This document shows positions 1 through 11,335 of a stretch of DNA of 64,000 bases, piece by piece. Each line of letters opens with the position of its first letter. The stretch's first letter is position 1. Position numbers and translations under genes: made by a program. The DNA is taken from assembly GCA_015680685.1 (NCBI GenBank), contig MNCI01002793.1, positions 21,839-85,838 of the forward strand. The letters are read 5' to 3'. The notes below the pieces were generated by a model. That model saw nothing but the letters and a program-made list of their open reading frames with translations. It was not told the origin of the DNA and searched no databases. The DNA is from Gnetum montanum. Lineage: Eukaryota; Streptophyta; Gnetopsida; Gnetales; Gnetaceae.

Positions 1-159
1 AGGTTTTGAAGTTTTGCAAATTTTGGGAACCCAATTATAATCTTCTATTTGAATGAAGATAACTACTTTTTTTATTTTCTAGCAAATTAATTATCTTTTC
101 TTAATATATGGATTTACTATTTGAAGATGACTTAACATTGGTGTGAACTTGCTTTAGCA
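1..159 (+). repeat. 3' end of a 5' LTR, group A (A1)
   Basis: Only the tail of this LTR is in the window. It is assigned because a tRNA-iMet-type primer site follows within five bases and a gag frame about 100 bases later. The same order of AT-rich blocks, including a CTAG-rich AAATTAATT tract, occurs at the end of the A2 5' LTR near 56940-57034. The likely last bases are TTTAGCA at 153-159. The start lies upstream of the window, so length and target duplication cannot be judged. Confidence 0.45.
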
Positions 160-163
160 TTAT

Positions 164-175
164 TGGTATCAAAGC
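164..175 (+). other. Primer binding site of A1 (initiator Met tRNA type)
   Basis: TGGTATCAAAGC matches the plant tRNA-iMet primer site TGGTATCAGAGC with one G-to-A change. It lies just after the LTR end and before gag, which fixes the plus orientation of A1. The primer type fits chromovirus-like Ty3/gypsy elements. Confidence 0.65.
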
Positions 176-260
176 TTTATGTTGCTTGGGGCTTTAGAGC
201 TTTGTGTTAGATTTATGTTGATCATTGCTTTAATTCAATTGAGAATTTTATCTAGTTCAT

Positions 261-1440
261 ATAGCACCTAAGAAGAAACAAGTTCAAGTATTAAATAGAG
301 ACATGGAAAGCATGAAGTCTACCTTCTAGAAGATGGTTTCTTCATTAGATGAAATCAATGCAAAGGTAAATAGAAATGTTGGTCTTAGCCATATCTAGAC
401 ATACAAAGGTGATGAGCATGCACATTCAGATAAAGAAGTTTCTCAACCAAGTAGAGACGAAGCAAATGATGAGGAAGAAATATCTAGCTATAGGAGTGTA
501 GGAATCCATCAACCAAGGATTTCAATGGAAGAAAATCATATTCCTTAGATGAGAATTTCAAGGACTTCAACTATGGTAAATACATCTTCTCTAGGCAATC
601 TTGATGAAAAGGTAAAGCAAGGCTTGCTAGAGCATTCAAAAATGTTGCTAGACTTCTATACATGGAGTTGAAGACTTTCAATGGCATAGATGGCACTAAT
701 ACCTTTTTAAGCTAGTTGAAGGTACTTGAGAAGCACTTTCAATTGGAAGAGATACTAAATAACTTGAGGATACCTATTACTAAATCCAAATTAGCAGGTA
801 TAACTTTTACTTTGTGGGAAAAGAAGTTCCAGGGTTACGAAAGATGAAATTGTTAATCCATTAGAGATTGGAACTTGATGAAAAATTGGTTGGAAAGAAA
901 ATATGAACAATATCGTCAGAAACGAGACTATCATGAAGTTGAAATTCGTAAGGTAAGGTGACAAGGATGTCAAAGAATTCTATATCAGATTTTGTGATTT
1001 ATTCCATCAAGCTAAAGTAAATTGAGAGGAGTATGAATAGGATTTAATCTTTTAAAATATCTCAAAATGATGTCTTAGTAGTAGTTATCTTTTTATATGC
1101 CACAAACTCGTAATGAGGCTTATGATTTGACACTTAAGGATAAAAAGAAATTAAGTGGATTTAGAAATAGGAGTAAACAAAGTTCAAATGGGAAGATGAA
1201 GAGATCCAAATTTGAAAAGGGATCCAATTCCAAATCTAAAGACAAAGATGACAACCATGATAAGAAGATTGAAAGAGGTCATGAGAAGGGCAAAGCTAAG
1301 AAGGGCCAAGGCAAGGAGGCAAGGATCAAGATAGCAACTCCTAAAAAATCTAGTGCTTCAAGTGTGGAAAATGGAGATACAAATAATAGAAATGTTCACT
1401 TTATAAGGCATCCAAGGGCAAAGATGTACAAACCATAGAA
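261..1440 (+). pseudogene. A1 gag (Ty3/gypsy capsid-nucleocapsid), decayed
   Basis: Gag packages element RNA in virus-like particles. The reading aligns along its length with the A2 gag at 57092-59500. It opens with a basic PKKKQVQ stretch where A2 has LKKKDVQ; the start codon is ATA (261-263) where A2 has ATG at 57092. A Lys-rich linker (about 1130-1330) leads to a zinc knuckle at 1354-1395, with Cys codons at 1354, 1363 and 1393. The knuckle His is Tyr (TAC for CAC at 1378) and two stops, TAA and TAG, follow, so it cannot bind zinc as written. There are many stops and at least one frameshift. It is certainly a gypsy gag; the exact lineage is inferred from A2. Confidence 0.75.
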
Positions 1441-1499
1441 GTAAAGAAGACATCAAGCCAAGATATTTAGAGATGTACTCCTAAGGCTCCAAAAATTGA

Positions 1500-2265
1500 A
1501 AACTTTTCTAAATTAAGTTCTTGTGCATTCATGGGAAATGTGAATAGAGGAGATCATCTTAATAAAAAAAAGTATTATTTTAGATTGGGGCTAGATGTTT
1601 ACTTAGTGGGGAATGGATTCATGTTTTGATTCATGGGGAAGCCCAAGTAAATGTTATTTCTTTTAGGGAAATTGCTAGATTAGGTTTGGTAACTAATCCT
1701 TGTCCTAAACCTCATAATGTGCATTGGTTGTCTAGAGATTTTTTCCAAGAGGTGAGGGAACAATGTACTTTGAAATTTAAAATTGAAGGTTTTCATGATG
1801 TTGTGAAGTGTGATGTGCTTCCAATAGATGGTGATGATGCAATTCTTAGTAAACCTTAAAATTTTGACAATGATGCTCAATTTGATAGGTTAGGAAGCAT
1901 GTAGAGTGTAGCTAGATTTGATAGAATCCATAAATTGATTCTCATGATAGCTAAACAAGTGAGGTCATGAAGCTTACTAAATGCTTTCTTAATCCTTCTA
2001 AGAGAGAGGAAATATATTAAGAAACATGATGAAATAGGTTTTAGTTTTGTTGTTGTAACAACAATTACTACTAACCATGATGATGTGGAGGTTGAACTTC
2101 CTACAAGTATACTAGGCTTGAAGGAGAAATTTTCAAAGGTAAGGAGGAAGATGAAATGTCTGGTGAAGTAGAAATCAATGAGAAAAGGAGTTCTCAAGCA
2201 TCTCTTATTGAGGTAGGAAGTGCTCAATACTCAAAATCTTTAGGAGAGGGAACTAATAGCTTCAT
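1500..2265 (+). pseudogene. A1 protease and start of pol linker, decayed
   Basis: The retropepsin would cut Gag-Pol. Positions 1626-1859 read as 77 codons with the family's order: active-site loop, KLGL-like helix (ARLGLVT), PHPKPY-like loop, an EQC.LKFKI strand and a CDVLPID strand. The loop that should carry Asp-Ser/Thr-Gly reads His-Gly-Glu, so the catalytic Asp is absent; A2 has the same His-Gly-Glu. After 1860 the linker (FDNDAQFDRL, then a Val/Thr-rich segment near 2041-2110) also matches A2. No reverse transcriptase follows, so A1 is broken near 2270-2290 and different sequence takes over. Confidence 0.65.
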
Positions 2266-2290
2266 CAAAGGGACTAAGAGATCTTGATAG

Positions 2291-3242
2291 TCCAAGATAT
2301 ATGCTACTAATTCAAGAGAGTTTCTACCTCATAAGTTATGCGAGGTGAAATATTAAGGTTAAAGTAGTAACAAAGATCAAGGAAATTCCTCAAGAAGGAT
2401 CAAGGGCATCACTAGAGGGTATGATACTCATTCTTTGTGTAATTTTTCTATACCTTGTGGAAAGGGAAAGAAGATTCTTTACTAAGTTGAGGCTATCTCA
2501 TGAGAGAGAGGTGAGTCTTCTAGCTAAGATATGTGAAAGAATGGTTGCTTTGATGATGAATTTGACATTAAAGACATGGAGGAGAATTTGCCTTTGAGTT
2601 GGTACTACCAAAGTGGAATGTAGAAGTTGTTGATGATTCCCTTAAAGTAAAAAAATCATTTTGGTTGAAGACTCCTATGTGAAATCTTAAATATTTAAGC
2701 TTGGATAATATTGGACATCAACATGTAGAATATCAAGTTGAACTAGAGATGGATGGGAGGACCCATGAAAAGATGAGTAAGTGTGAACTTTACCCTGATG
2801 ATGGTAGTAATATCTATTATGTTAAAGCTAGTAAGATGGATGCCAATTTTTCACTTGAACTTGTTAGTGGTTTATTTCATTGTGATGATTTTGATGAAGT
2901 TGTGGGTTATGTTGTACATGATAGAAGCAATGTAACTTCTGATACCATTGTTGGTAAGAGAAAGAATAATAGTGGTAATATGTCTAATTCTATATTTGAT
3001 AATTATGGCTATACTAGTAGTTATAATAAGAAGATCATTATTGATGTGGATGTAGACATTAATATTGAATAATAAACTATATTTATAATGGATGCAATAA
3101 ATTATGTTTTATAATTTCCAATCTTCTATTTGTATTGATGATAATGAGTAAAATAAAGGCACCAAAGCTAAGGAGTATAACAATGAAGTAAAAATTGAGT
3201 AGTTGGATATAGAGGAAGCACTCGAGGATGAGCTAGATGCTT
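2291..3242 (+). other. Unassigned 3' part of an element, with a 123-codon open frame
   Basis: This stretch should hold reverse transcriptase and integrase if A1 were whole, but neither is seen. The longest open frame, 2701-3072, is acidic and Asp/Asn-rich (for example YPDDGSN and IIIDVDVDINIE) and I do not recognise it. The tract ends against the polypurine tract and LTR of group E, and that LTR does not match the A1 LTR tail at 1-159. It may therefore be the 3' internal part of a group E element joined to A1. Whether the frame ever encoded a protein is unknown. Confidence 0.3.
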
Positions 3243-3255
3243 AAGGGGGGTAGAT
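3243..3255 (+). other. Polypurine tract before LTR E
   Basis: AAGGGGGG followed by TAGAT lies directly before the TGTAACATCCC start of the LTR. This is the plus-strand priming site arrangement of LTR elements and marks the LTR as a 3' LTR of a plus-strand element. Confidence 0.65.
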
Positions 3256-3764
3256 TGTAACATCCCATCCCTTGTTAAGGGTGGAAACAATTGTAAAAAA
3301 CGTGATTAACCTTCAAATGAAGGGGCACCTTGTTATGTGGACTTATGATTATTCATGTACCCATCGAGAAAGGGTTTGACCTATGCCATTTAAGGCCAGG
3401 GTTAGAGTTCATGCTAAGCGTGGAGTTGCAGAGCCAGGATAGGAAAATGATGGGAGCTGAGTGAAGTGGGACAAGAAGGGACTGATCACCCCTTTTGCAG
3501 GACAACCTAACCATGGTGGCAATGTCGAATTACCTCTAAGGCTTAAGTTTCATAGGAAGATAACTCCAAGGGCATTACCGTACTCTCTTCTATTAATAAA
3601 ATTTTTCCATTTTCCTCTTTTCATTCTTCAATACCAATTATTTATTTATCAATTAATTCATTTATTAAATATTTATAATGTTTCTAGTATATTATCTAAG
3701 AAAATAATGAATGCGATAAATTAAGCACTCGTATTTTTATGACATCCAGGAATGGGATGTCACA
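3256..3764 (+). repeat. 3' LTR of a separate gypsy-type element (group E)
   Basis: The 509-bp block begins TGTAACATCCCAT and ends ATGGGATGTCACA, so its ends form a 13-bp inverted repeat with one mismatch. Such TG...CA ends next to a polypurine tract are diagnostic of an LTR. Its sequence is unlike the LTR tail at 1-159, so it does not belong to A1 as a simple two-LTR element. The flanking pentamers, TAGAT and AATAC, do not match, as expected when only one LTR is present. No second copy is in the window. Confidence 0.75.
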
Positions 3765-4225
3765 AATACAAAATAACATACCACTATAATAGAGAATGGA
3801 TGCCTTCACTTCTATCTAATATGACTAATTTGCTGGGATTAAATTACCTGCTATTATGAGTTCATGTTAACTATCAAATAATTACATGTTAATCAAAATT
3901 TCTCATCCTGGTTATTAAACACTAAAAATGTGTCCATACAAACCTATAATACCCATCTAAATACTTGTACTATTAATGTTGTTCATATCAAATTCCACTT
4001 CTACTATGTTACATTGAAAAACTACTATTTAAACCATTATGACTTTTTTTGTAACTTCTAGATTTATTGCGATCTCAGATCGCAATGTACATAGAACATC
4101 CTAAGATGGTCATGTATATGCAATGAAAAATATATTGCTCATTATCTTTCTTACAATCTCTAGAACTATCATGACATATGTAGAACATCACTAGATGGAT
4201 GAGCTTTTAGCCCCTTGAAGTATAC
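3765..4225. other. AT-rich spacer, no gene seen
   Basis: No coding similarity is visible on either strand. The only structure noted is a perfect 21-bp palindrome at 4066-4086 (arms ATTGCGATCT and AGATCGCAAT around one C). Confidence 0.5.
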
Positions 4226-5274
4226 AATCCCATGCACAAAGGATTTTAAGAGGGAGAAACATTATTCCTCATGAAATATTTCAAAGGATTTTATCAGTTG
4301 TTCATTCATCAAAGTCAAGTTCATCTAGGCATTCAAAGATAGATGATGAAGATGAAGTAAGACTTGCAAGAGCTTTCAAAAATGCATCAAGACTTCCTTA
4401 TATGGAATTGAATTATTTTAATGATGTAGATGGATCACATTCATTTGACTTATGGTTGAAGACATTAAAAAAGAATTTTGAATTGAAGGATGTTCCTTAT
4501 CATCTTAGGGTACGAATTGTTAAATGCAAAATTAAAGATATTACTTCTATTTGATGGGAAAAGGAGTTCCTTCCATTCTTCATGTAAAAGAAAGTTTGAG
4601 TAAAGCAATGGTTAATCATGCAATACATGTTAAGGTAGAAGTGTAAGCATACTATGTAAAGATAAGAGGCTTTTATAATATTGAAGCATTTTAGACAATG
4701 TGAGAAAAATGCGAAGGACTTATACTTTAAGTTTTGCTAATTATTTTATCATTACAAGGTTAATTAAAGTGACTATGAGTAGACATTAATATTTCTTGGA
4801 GGCTTAAAGATGAAATATTAGTAGGAGTTAACCATCTATAAGTGTGGAACCTTAGATGATGTTTATGCAATAGTCATGAAGGCTAACAAGGAGCTAAGTG
4901 GCTTTGAAAGCAAAGGAAATTGATCATCCAAAGATAAGAAAAATAGTTCTAAATGGAAGAAGGGATTCAAAACTAAGGATGTCAAAGAAGACCATAAGGA
5001 GAAGAAGCATGATAAGGAAGACAAGGAAGATGAGACAAGTAAAAGAGGATTCAAGTAGGAAGATAATTATCCTATGCTTCAATGCTTCAAATATGGTGAG
5101 ATTAGGCATAAGTAATGGGAGTGTCTACATTAGAAGAACATAAAAAAAAATTTCAAACCATGAAGAATGAGATGTCATCAAATTAGGCTTCTCAAAGAGA
5201 TAATTATAATGCTTCTAAAATTGAAGAAGTCACTAAAATGAATTCATTCATGGGTAATGTAAACGTGAAGAATG
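4226..5274 (+). pseudogene. A3: group A gag fragment
   Basis: A decayed Ty3/gypsy gag is recognisable by direct alignment with A2: the DDEDE.RLARAF.NASRLPYMEL block near 4340-4410 matches the A2 block at 58650-58730. The basic linker at 4890-5060 is followed by a zinc knuckle at 5083-5124, where the second Cys is Tyr (TAT at 5092) and one position is a TAA stop, while the His (5107) and last Cys (5122) remain. The start of the protease linker (APKIEEV, about 5205) is also present. The fragment stops near 5275, where the minus-strand B4 sequence begins. It has no LTRs. Confidence 0.65.
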
Positions 5275-5816
5275 ATAAATAGGAAATTAATATCTAGAAT
5301 TAGAACCCAATTCATTGATTCTACATGATCATGTACATGGATTAATCCTAGTAATCTCATTATATGACCATGTAAGATTGTTGGCCATTTGTTGATAACT
5401 TTTAGTAAACAATTTTTTCATTATCTAGATAAGTATACTCTAGAGATTCTGGCAACATCTTAAGTTCAGTGGTTTCTATCACTAATTTTTATGAGGTCTT
5501 AAGCTTTCTCAAACCAATTTCTTTTTCAATATATCTTTGAAAAATATTTTGCTACATGTCTTCAATTTCATGTACTTTTTCAATATAAGAATTGATGAGT
5601 TTTTTAACTAGTTTCAACCATATTTCTAACTTAGTGTTCTCCCTTACTATTAGACACTATATCTCTTTCTATTTTGTGGCTACTACATACAAGAATTATT
5701 ACACACACCTATTTAGTAAAGTTTTTACATTCTAAGATAGTAATTACTTTATGTATCCAAATTTTCTACACACATCTACACCCCATGTTACTATAGGTGA
5801 TGCATAAAACTCTTTG
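5275..5816 (-). pseudogene. B4 piece 3: protease-RT linker of a group B polyprotein
   Basis: Read on the minus strand from 5816 downward, this gives VLCITYSNMGC and, further on, an LELK.LP....YTYL block and a VNKWPT-like block. They match the B2 linker (ILCIAYNDNGC at about 21330, LELKNLPTGMEY at about 21665, VNKWSTT at about 21770). The order is conserved across about 540 bases. It is the downstream part of B4: the reading resumes across the B1 insertion at 15432. It ends near 5275 against the plus-strand A3 gag, so B4 has lost its RT and everything after it here. Confidence 0.6.
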
Positions 5817-5821
5817 CTTCT
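5817..5821 (+). repeat. Target-site duplication of B1, left copy
   Basis: CTTCT directly precedes the B1 5' LTR; the same pentamer follows the 3' LTR at 15427-15431. Five bases is the usual Ty3/gypsy duplication, and both copies are perfect. Confidence 0.9.
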
Positions 5822-6648
5822 TGATGAGTCCTAATATCGAACCCTTAATATCGGGCCCTCGATATAGGATACGCAATATTGTAGATGCCGAAGCAATATC
5901 GGACATGCGATGTTGGAACTTGTCTCATCACCTACAAATAAGAGATAGGGGCACTTGGTTTCACATTAGTTTTTTAGTCCCTTAGCCAAATTCTTGCAAT
6001 TTTTCTATTCTAGAGTTAGAATTATTTCTAAGTTCCTGCAGTAGGAGTCATAAAGTCAATGGATATTTATTCAAGCATTGTGTACCTGACAATACCTTGT
6101 GTCCAGAAATAAAGATGAACTTTGTGATAAACCTTGCAACATTCAGAATAGCTTAATTCTTGCATTTCATGTTATTTACTACTATTTAATGCTTTCAATA
6201 GTTACTTAATGTTATTTCATGAATTAGCACACTCGACACGACCACTTCAAGCATATGTGGGAACACTTGGCAACCTGGTAATGACTAGCGTTTGGTAATC
6301 CCAGTAGTGTTACACTAGTTCAGGATATGTTTGGAGAGTGGGAACAAATGCTGGTGTTAGGACTATTTAGAGAATATTTAACTAGTTAAATTAAATTAGT
6401 TATTAAATTACCTCATTCCTGTCTTTTAAGCATCAAGAAAATAAATCAGAAAAGAATAAAAATCACATACCTTGAGCTTTCTTAACCATACAATTGAGCC
6501 TTATAAGTAAGCTTGAGAAGATAATGATTGCATCACTCGTCCTTGTTCTGTATAAGCGCATAAGCACTTAATCCTTGGAGTTCAACCGGATCACATGTGA
6601 ACACTCATATTCATATGGTTAGGCATAGGGGTACCTCGCGGCTCATCA
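5822..6648 (+). repeat. B1 5' LTR
   Basis: It begins TGATGAG and ends CTCATCA (perfect 7-bp terminal inverted repeat) and aligns over its whole length with 14617-15426. The first 100 bases hold several AATATCG/CGATAT motifs. The TATA position reads CTACAAATAAG where the 3' LTR has CTATAAATAAG, so this copy's core promoter looks mutated. Confidence 0.93.
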
Positions 6649-6649
6649 T

Positions 6650-6668
6650 TGGCGACGTTGTCAGGGAT
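6650..6668 (+). other. B1 primer binding site (tRNA-Asp type)
   Basis: TGGCGACGTTGTCAGGGA follows the LTR after one T. It resembles TGGCGCCGTTGCCGGGGA, the complement of the 3' end of plant tRNA-Asp, with three changes that look like deamination. Athila-type elements commonly use this primer. Confidence 0.8.
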
Positions 6669-6786
6669 TTTTTTGTTTGTGCACTAATTAGAACTTAGGA
6701 AATCATTTCCATCATTGGAACGAACCCTTAGAGTTAACTATCCTACAATCACCTATAAAAGGGTATTGCACATTGAATCATCAATC

Positions 6787-8640
6787 ATGTCTCCTTCTTC
6801 TTATGAGAGTGCTTCACCAACTAGGTTCGACACCATAAATAGTTAGAGGTGGGGTGCACATGATGATCCGCTAGTGCCCCAATAGTTTTTCATGGTATAT
6901 GCTCATCCTGATGAGTATACACCAAAATTTACCTTTATCCTCCACCAGGATGAACAACTGCAATGGCGTGATCTAGAAGGTAACATAGTGTTACCTCCCA
7001 ATCACTCAATCCCAAGCATGCTTCTTCATGCTCTCACACGAATTGGTATGCAACACTTACAATCAGAGTATGTTGTGCATGAACAAGATTTGAGAGATTA
7101 TCAACCCATGGAGGCACAACATTAAAGGGATTTGCAACAAGAGAGACATTACAAATCTATAAAGGGGAAGTGGTCTCAAGATGTCCTGTATGTCCTAAGT
7201 GAAAATAAGGGTGGTGAACCTGTCTCGGGATGTTTTTTGCAAAATGATGTTCCTCTCAATAACTTTGGTTAAGGAGTTGGATATTAGAATATTCATTCAA
7301 CTAGTCATAACCTAGGTTCTGGTACTAATGGACACAAAGGGTCCAAAAAAGAAACACGACCGCATGACAATGATGGACATTCCAATCATAACTCCGACCG
7401 ATGCTGCAACCACCAAAGAGAAGGTGACAGGTATCATCATGATGCCAGTCCTCCTTCCTCTTCACCTTCATTATCTCCTTCCCCCTCTCCTTCAAGATCT
7501 GAATGTAGTCGCAAAGGGAAAGACCATGAGGACAATGGTAAGGGAAATAGAGACCATAGACAAAACAGTCGAGAAAGGGGATGAGGGCAATCTAGAGAGA
7601 CACATCATAGAAGAAAGGAAAGTAGGGAACAACATAGGCATCATAGATGCCATAGAAAGTACGACCATGATGAACCCCTACTCGCCACTTGAAGTATGTT
7701 AGATATAAAAAAGGCTGTTGGGATTCCAACAAGGCACCAAAAGGATAGTAGGATCAAAAGACTAAACATGAATAACATCCCACGATTTGAAGAGGGATAC
7801 AATGCTGATCATCAAAACCATCTACAAACATTCCACAACACATGTTCCTTGCAAAATATAGAAAACAAGTGATAAAAACTATAGTTTTTTCCATGGACAC
7901 TGATAAAGGAAGCGGAAAGCTAGTACTAGTTCTTAGAACTGGAATCCATTCGTTGATGGAGTACCATGTTAGAACTATTCAATGATAAGTATCAAACATA
8001 CTCCCAAGTGTCCAACCTACATAAACAAATCCAAGGATAGAAACAAGGAAGATATGAATCCTTGGATGTTGCCATGGGCTAGTAATATTCATTGTTACAT
8101 TGTTGTCCTATCCATGGTTACTCGTAGAAGAAACAACTACACCATCTTGTAGATGGGCTTAGGTACAAAATGTGAAGAACCCTTGGGACTTATGTTGAAG
8201 GAAGGCTATCCGAGTTAACAACCCATTAAATACAAAGATTATTGTAGCAAGTTGCCAAGGAGAAAGGTGAGTTGAGGAAAAGAGAAAGTGCAAAGAAATA
8301 CAATAGAGATCCTTCCCTCCAAAAGAAGGAAATTAGATTTTGTGAAGATGAAGAAGAGTCACCACTTGAAAAGATGGTGAATAGAAAGACTTTGCCCATT
8401 CAAAAATTTGCATCAAAAGTATTGACAAAAGTCAATCAGATGTGGAACTCCCTAGATGAAAAATTTTAAACTATCCTAAAAATAGTAGAGGAGTTTATAG
8501 AACCAAGTAGTGATTGAGAGAGAAGGAAAAAGAAAGAAGCTAAGTATACACATAACAAAAGTAAGGGCAAGGTTTTCATCATTGAAGAGGTTGTGGATTT
8601 AGGCACGGACAATGATGATGAATGTGACTCTACGGGTATT
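6787..8640 (+). pseudogene. B1 gag
   Basis: The start is the ATG at 6787 (MSPSSYES), about 120 bases past the primer site; B2 and B3 open the same way with MSSS. In order come a conserved HPDEY...FTFILHQDEQLQWRDLEGNIVLPP block (about 6900-6990), a Ser/Pro/Arg/His-rich spacer (7330-7680), the DSRIKRLNMNNIPRFEEGYNAD block (7750-7810) and the retrotransposon gag helices to about 8270, then a charged tail. Reading has to switch frame near 7330 and there are many TAG/TAA/TGA stops. The compact Cys-Cys-His-Cys motif found in B2-B4 is not readable here after CDS near 8620. Confidence 0.8.
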
Positions 8641-10020
8641 ATGTTCAACAACCAATCTCTCCACGTGACTCTACTAGTTATGTTGCTCTTCAATCTCAGT
8701 AGCAGGTCCCCGAGTACTATAGAACTTCTTTTCCTTGAGGTGATGTTCCACATATGTATTGTCCCTTTCATCTGTCCACATCTCTTCCACCCTCAGCTCC
8801 ATTACCACATGCTCCAACTATGCAGGGTGAGCTTGCTACCCAACTCCAACAACATAACACTACAAAGGTTGTCAATCCTCAACCTACTATTGGTTTAGAA
8901 AACTGATCAAAGAAGAGATCTTTCGTTAGAACCAATAGTTCATCCAAGTCCTTACAACCACAAGCGGGTAATTGTCCAAATGCCTTTCCATCATTCAAAT
9001 CTTTAAAGCTTCCTTCAAACCAAAAACCACATCCAATGCACATTGTTATGTTAACCCATGCCATCACTGATTGGATTAAAGCTGGCCATCTTCCTAGGAA
9101 ACTCTCTAATCCTGGAAGTCCTCTTATATATTTTCAAATGGTTGGAAATGAACCTTGAAAAGCTCTTTTGGATTCAGGTTTTGGTGTTAACTTAATCTCT
9201 CAAGAAATGTACACAGCCTAGAACCTACCTCTGCTACAAAAGAGTAACATTCATCTAGAGTTGATTAACCAGTCCATCACTGTCCCATTGGGACTAGTAA
9301 AGGACATTGTCACTACTGTTTATGGTTGGTCGTATCCAATCAATTTCCTAGTGATTCAAGTTAATAACCACAAGGGGGACTTCCCAATCATAATGGGAAG
9401 AGCATGGCGAAGCACAATTGATGTTCACCTAGGCATATGTGATCTTTCCTTAGAAATATCAAAATAAAATGTGTTTGGGAAGATCGAGAAGAAGAAAGTT
9501 TGAGTGCAACTATGTGTAGAAGTCCTAGTTTGTACAATGCTTAACATTGCCTGCATGCAAACAATGTGTACAAGTATTTGACATACAAAGATGCCTGTAT
9601 GCAGTAGCCATAAGATAGGAAGGCACCCAATGGCTGATAGTTGACCTAGAGAGTAATTCAACTATATGTATGGAACCAACTAAGATCTTGACTTGTGCCT
9701 ATATTGATAGCATAGATACATTAGAGCAAGTCCATTGCCAACTTCCAAGCACTAACATCGAAAATATCAACTGGGGAAAGTTGGAAAATCCCTAACGAGT
9801 TTAAGCAAGAGCCCCTTGAATTAAAACCATTGTCCACCGATATGGAGTATACATTTCTTAAGAATAGAAAACCAGTAATAATTAATGCTAAGCTCACTCC
9901 TCAACAAAAAGAAAGACTACTGAAGATGGTAAACAAATGATCAAAAGCCTTTGATTGGTCATATCCCAAATTAACCAACATAGAATCTACACTAACCCCT
10001 CTATGAAGCCTTGAAAACAA
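8641..10020 (+). pseudogene. B1 protease and linker to RT
   Basis: After a Pro/Gln-rich stretch comes LTHAITDWIKAG (9050) and the retropepsin active-site loop LLDSGFGVNLIS, with the Asp-Ser-Gly codons intact at 9171-9179. The open segment 9261-9467 carries the second half (NFLVIQVNNHKGDFPIIMGRAW). A linker with a Cys-containing block (9500-9600) and the LELKPLSTDMEYTFLKN segment (9820) leads to RT. Frameshifts occur after 9470. Confidence 0.75.
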
Positions 10021-11335
10021 CCGTAAAGACAATTGAACCCAAAGCTTAACTAAGTAGCTAAAGAAGAAATTGAACAACTTCTGAAGGTCGGGTTCATCTA
10101 TCCCATTGCTAACAGTGAATGGGTTAGTCCACTAGTCATTGTGCTAAAAAAGGAGGTAAATGGAGGGTGTGTATAGACTTTAGGCTATTAAACATGATAA
10201 TGTTTAAAGACCATTTCCCACTACCATTCATTGACCAAGTCTTAGATACCATTGTAGGGTATTACTATTATAGTTTTTTGGATGGTTACAGTGGGTACAA
10301 TAAAATTCAAATAGCACCAGAAGACTAAGCCAAGACTACATTTACAAGTCCTTGGGGGACATTTGCATATAGGCAGATGTCGTTTGGCTTGTGCAATGCT
10401 TGAGAAACATGTCAACATTTGGTTCTTAGAATATTTTAGCAGAAGATAAGAAATGGTGTGGAGGTTTTTATGGATGATTTCTCCACCTACAGAGTAGACT
10501 TTAAACAAGCATTGGACAGATTAGAGAAAGTAATGAAATGATCTGTTGAAACCAACCTAAGGCTCAATTGGCAAAAAAGCCACTTAATGGTCCAAGAGGG
10601 CATTGTATTAGGACATAAAATTTCACAAACAGGGATGGATGTAGATCCTAAATAGATTAGAGTCATTCAAGAAATCACTCATCAACCTAAAAATATAAAA
10701 TACATCCAATCATTCCTTGGACACACTAGCTATTATAAATGCTTCATTGAGAACTTTTCAAAGATTGCAAAACCATTAGTAGAATTAATGAAAAAGGACA
10801 TACCCTTTGAATGGACCAAGAAATGTGAGTTAGCTTTCCAAACCTTGAAGCAAAAGCTAGTAGGAACACTCATTCTACAAGCTCATCATTGGTCTAGACC
10901 ATTCCATATAATAACTAATGCATCCAATTTTGCTTTAGGAGCCATACTTACATAGTTAGATAACTAAAAACATCCTTATTACATTCACTATGCAAGTCAA
11001 AGTATTGTTGGTGCACAACTTAACTACACCACAATAGAAAAAGAGTTAATGGCTATGGTGTTTACACTAGAGAAATTTAGGCACTATGTATTAGGCTATA
11101 AGATCTTTGTACACATGGATCATATTGCAATTTGGTTCATTATAAATAAACCAACGGTAAGCCCTTGCATCATACAATGGCTCGTGATCTTGCAAGAGTT
11201 CGATCTTATAATGATCGATTGTAAAGGCACCGAGAATGTTGTTGATGATCATTTATCTCAGTTGAAATGGGATAACAAAGAGGATGAAAACCCAATTTTT
11301 GATTACTTCTCTGATGAACTCCTTTTTGCAAGTGT
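10021..11335 (+). pseudogene. B1 reverse transcriptase and RNase H
   Basis: RT motifs are readable in order: LLKVGFIYPI...SEWVSPLVIV, WRVCIDFRLLN, FPLPFIDQVLD, the catalytic VFMDDFSTYR (FMDD codons 10467-10478), then LGHKIS and the SFLGHTSYYKCFIENFSKIAKPL thumb/connection. RNase H follows, with TNAS near 10918 where the family has a catalytic Asp (T/C-D-A-S), then IEKELMAMVFTLEKFRHYVLGYK and VDDHLSQL. At least three stops and frameshifts break it. Compared with B2 it is better preserved in RT. Confidence 0.82.

Noticed and set aside
4066-4086. 21-bp perfect palindrome as a recombination or attachment site
   Set aside because: One isolated palindrome in AT-rich plant DNA; no partner or mobile boundary next to it.
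7328-7702. 124-codon open frame in B1 gag
   Set aside because: The neighbouring frame gives the Ser/Pro/His-rich gag spacer found in B2; this frame is its shadow.
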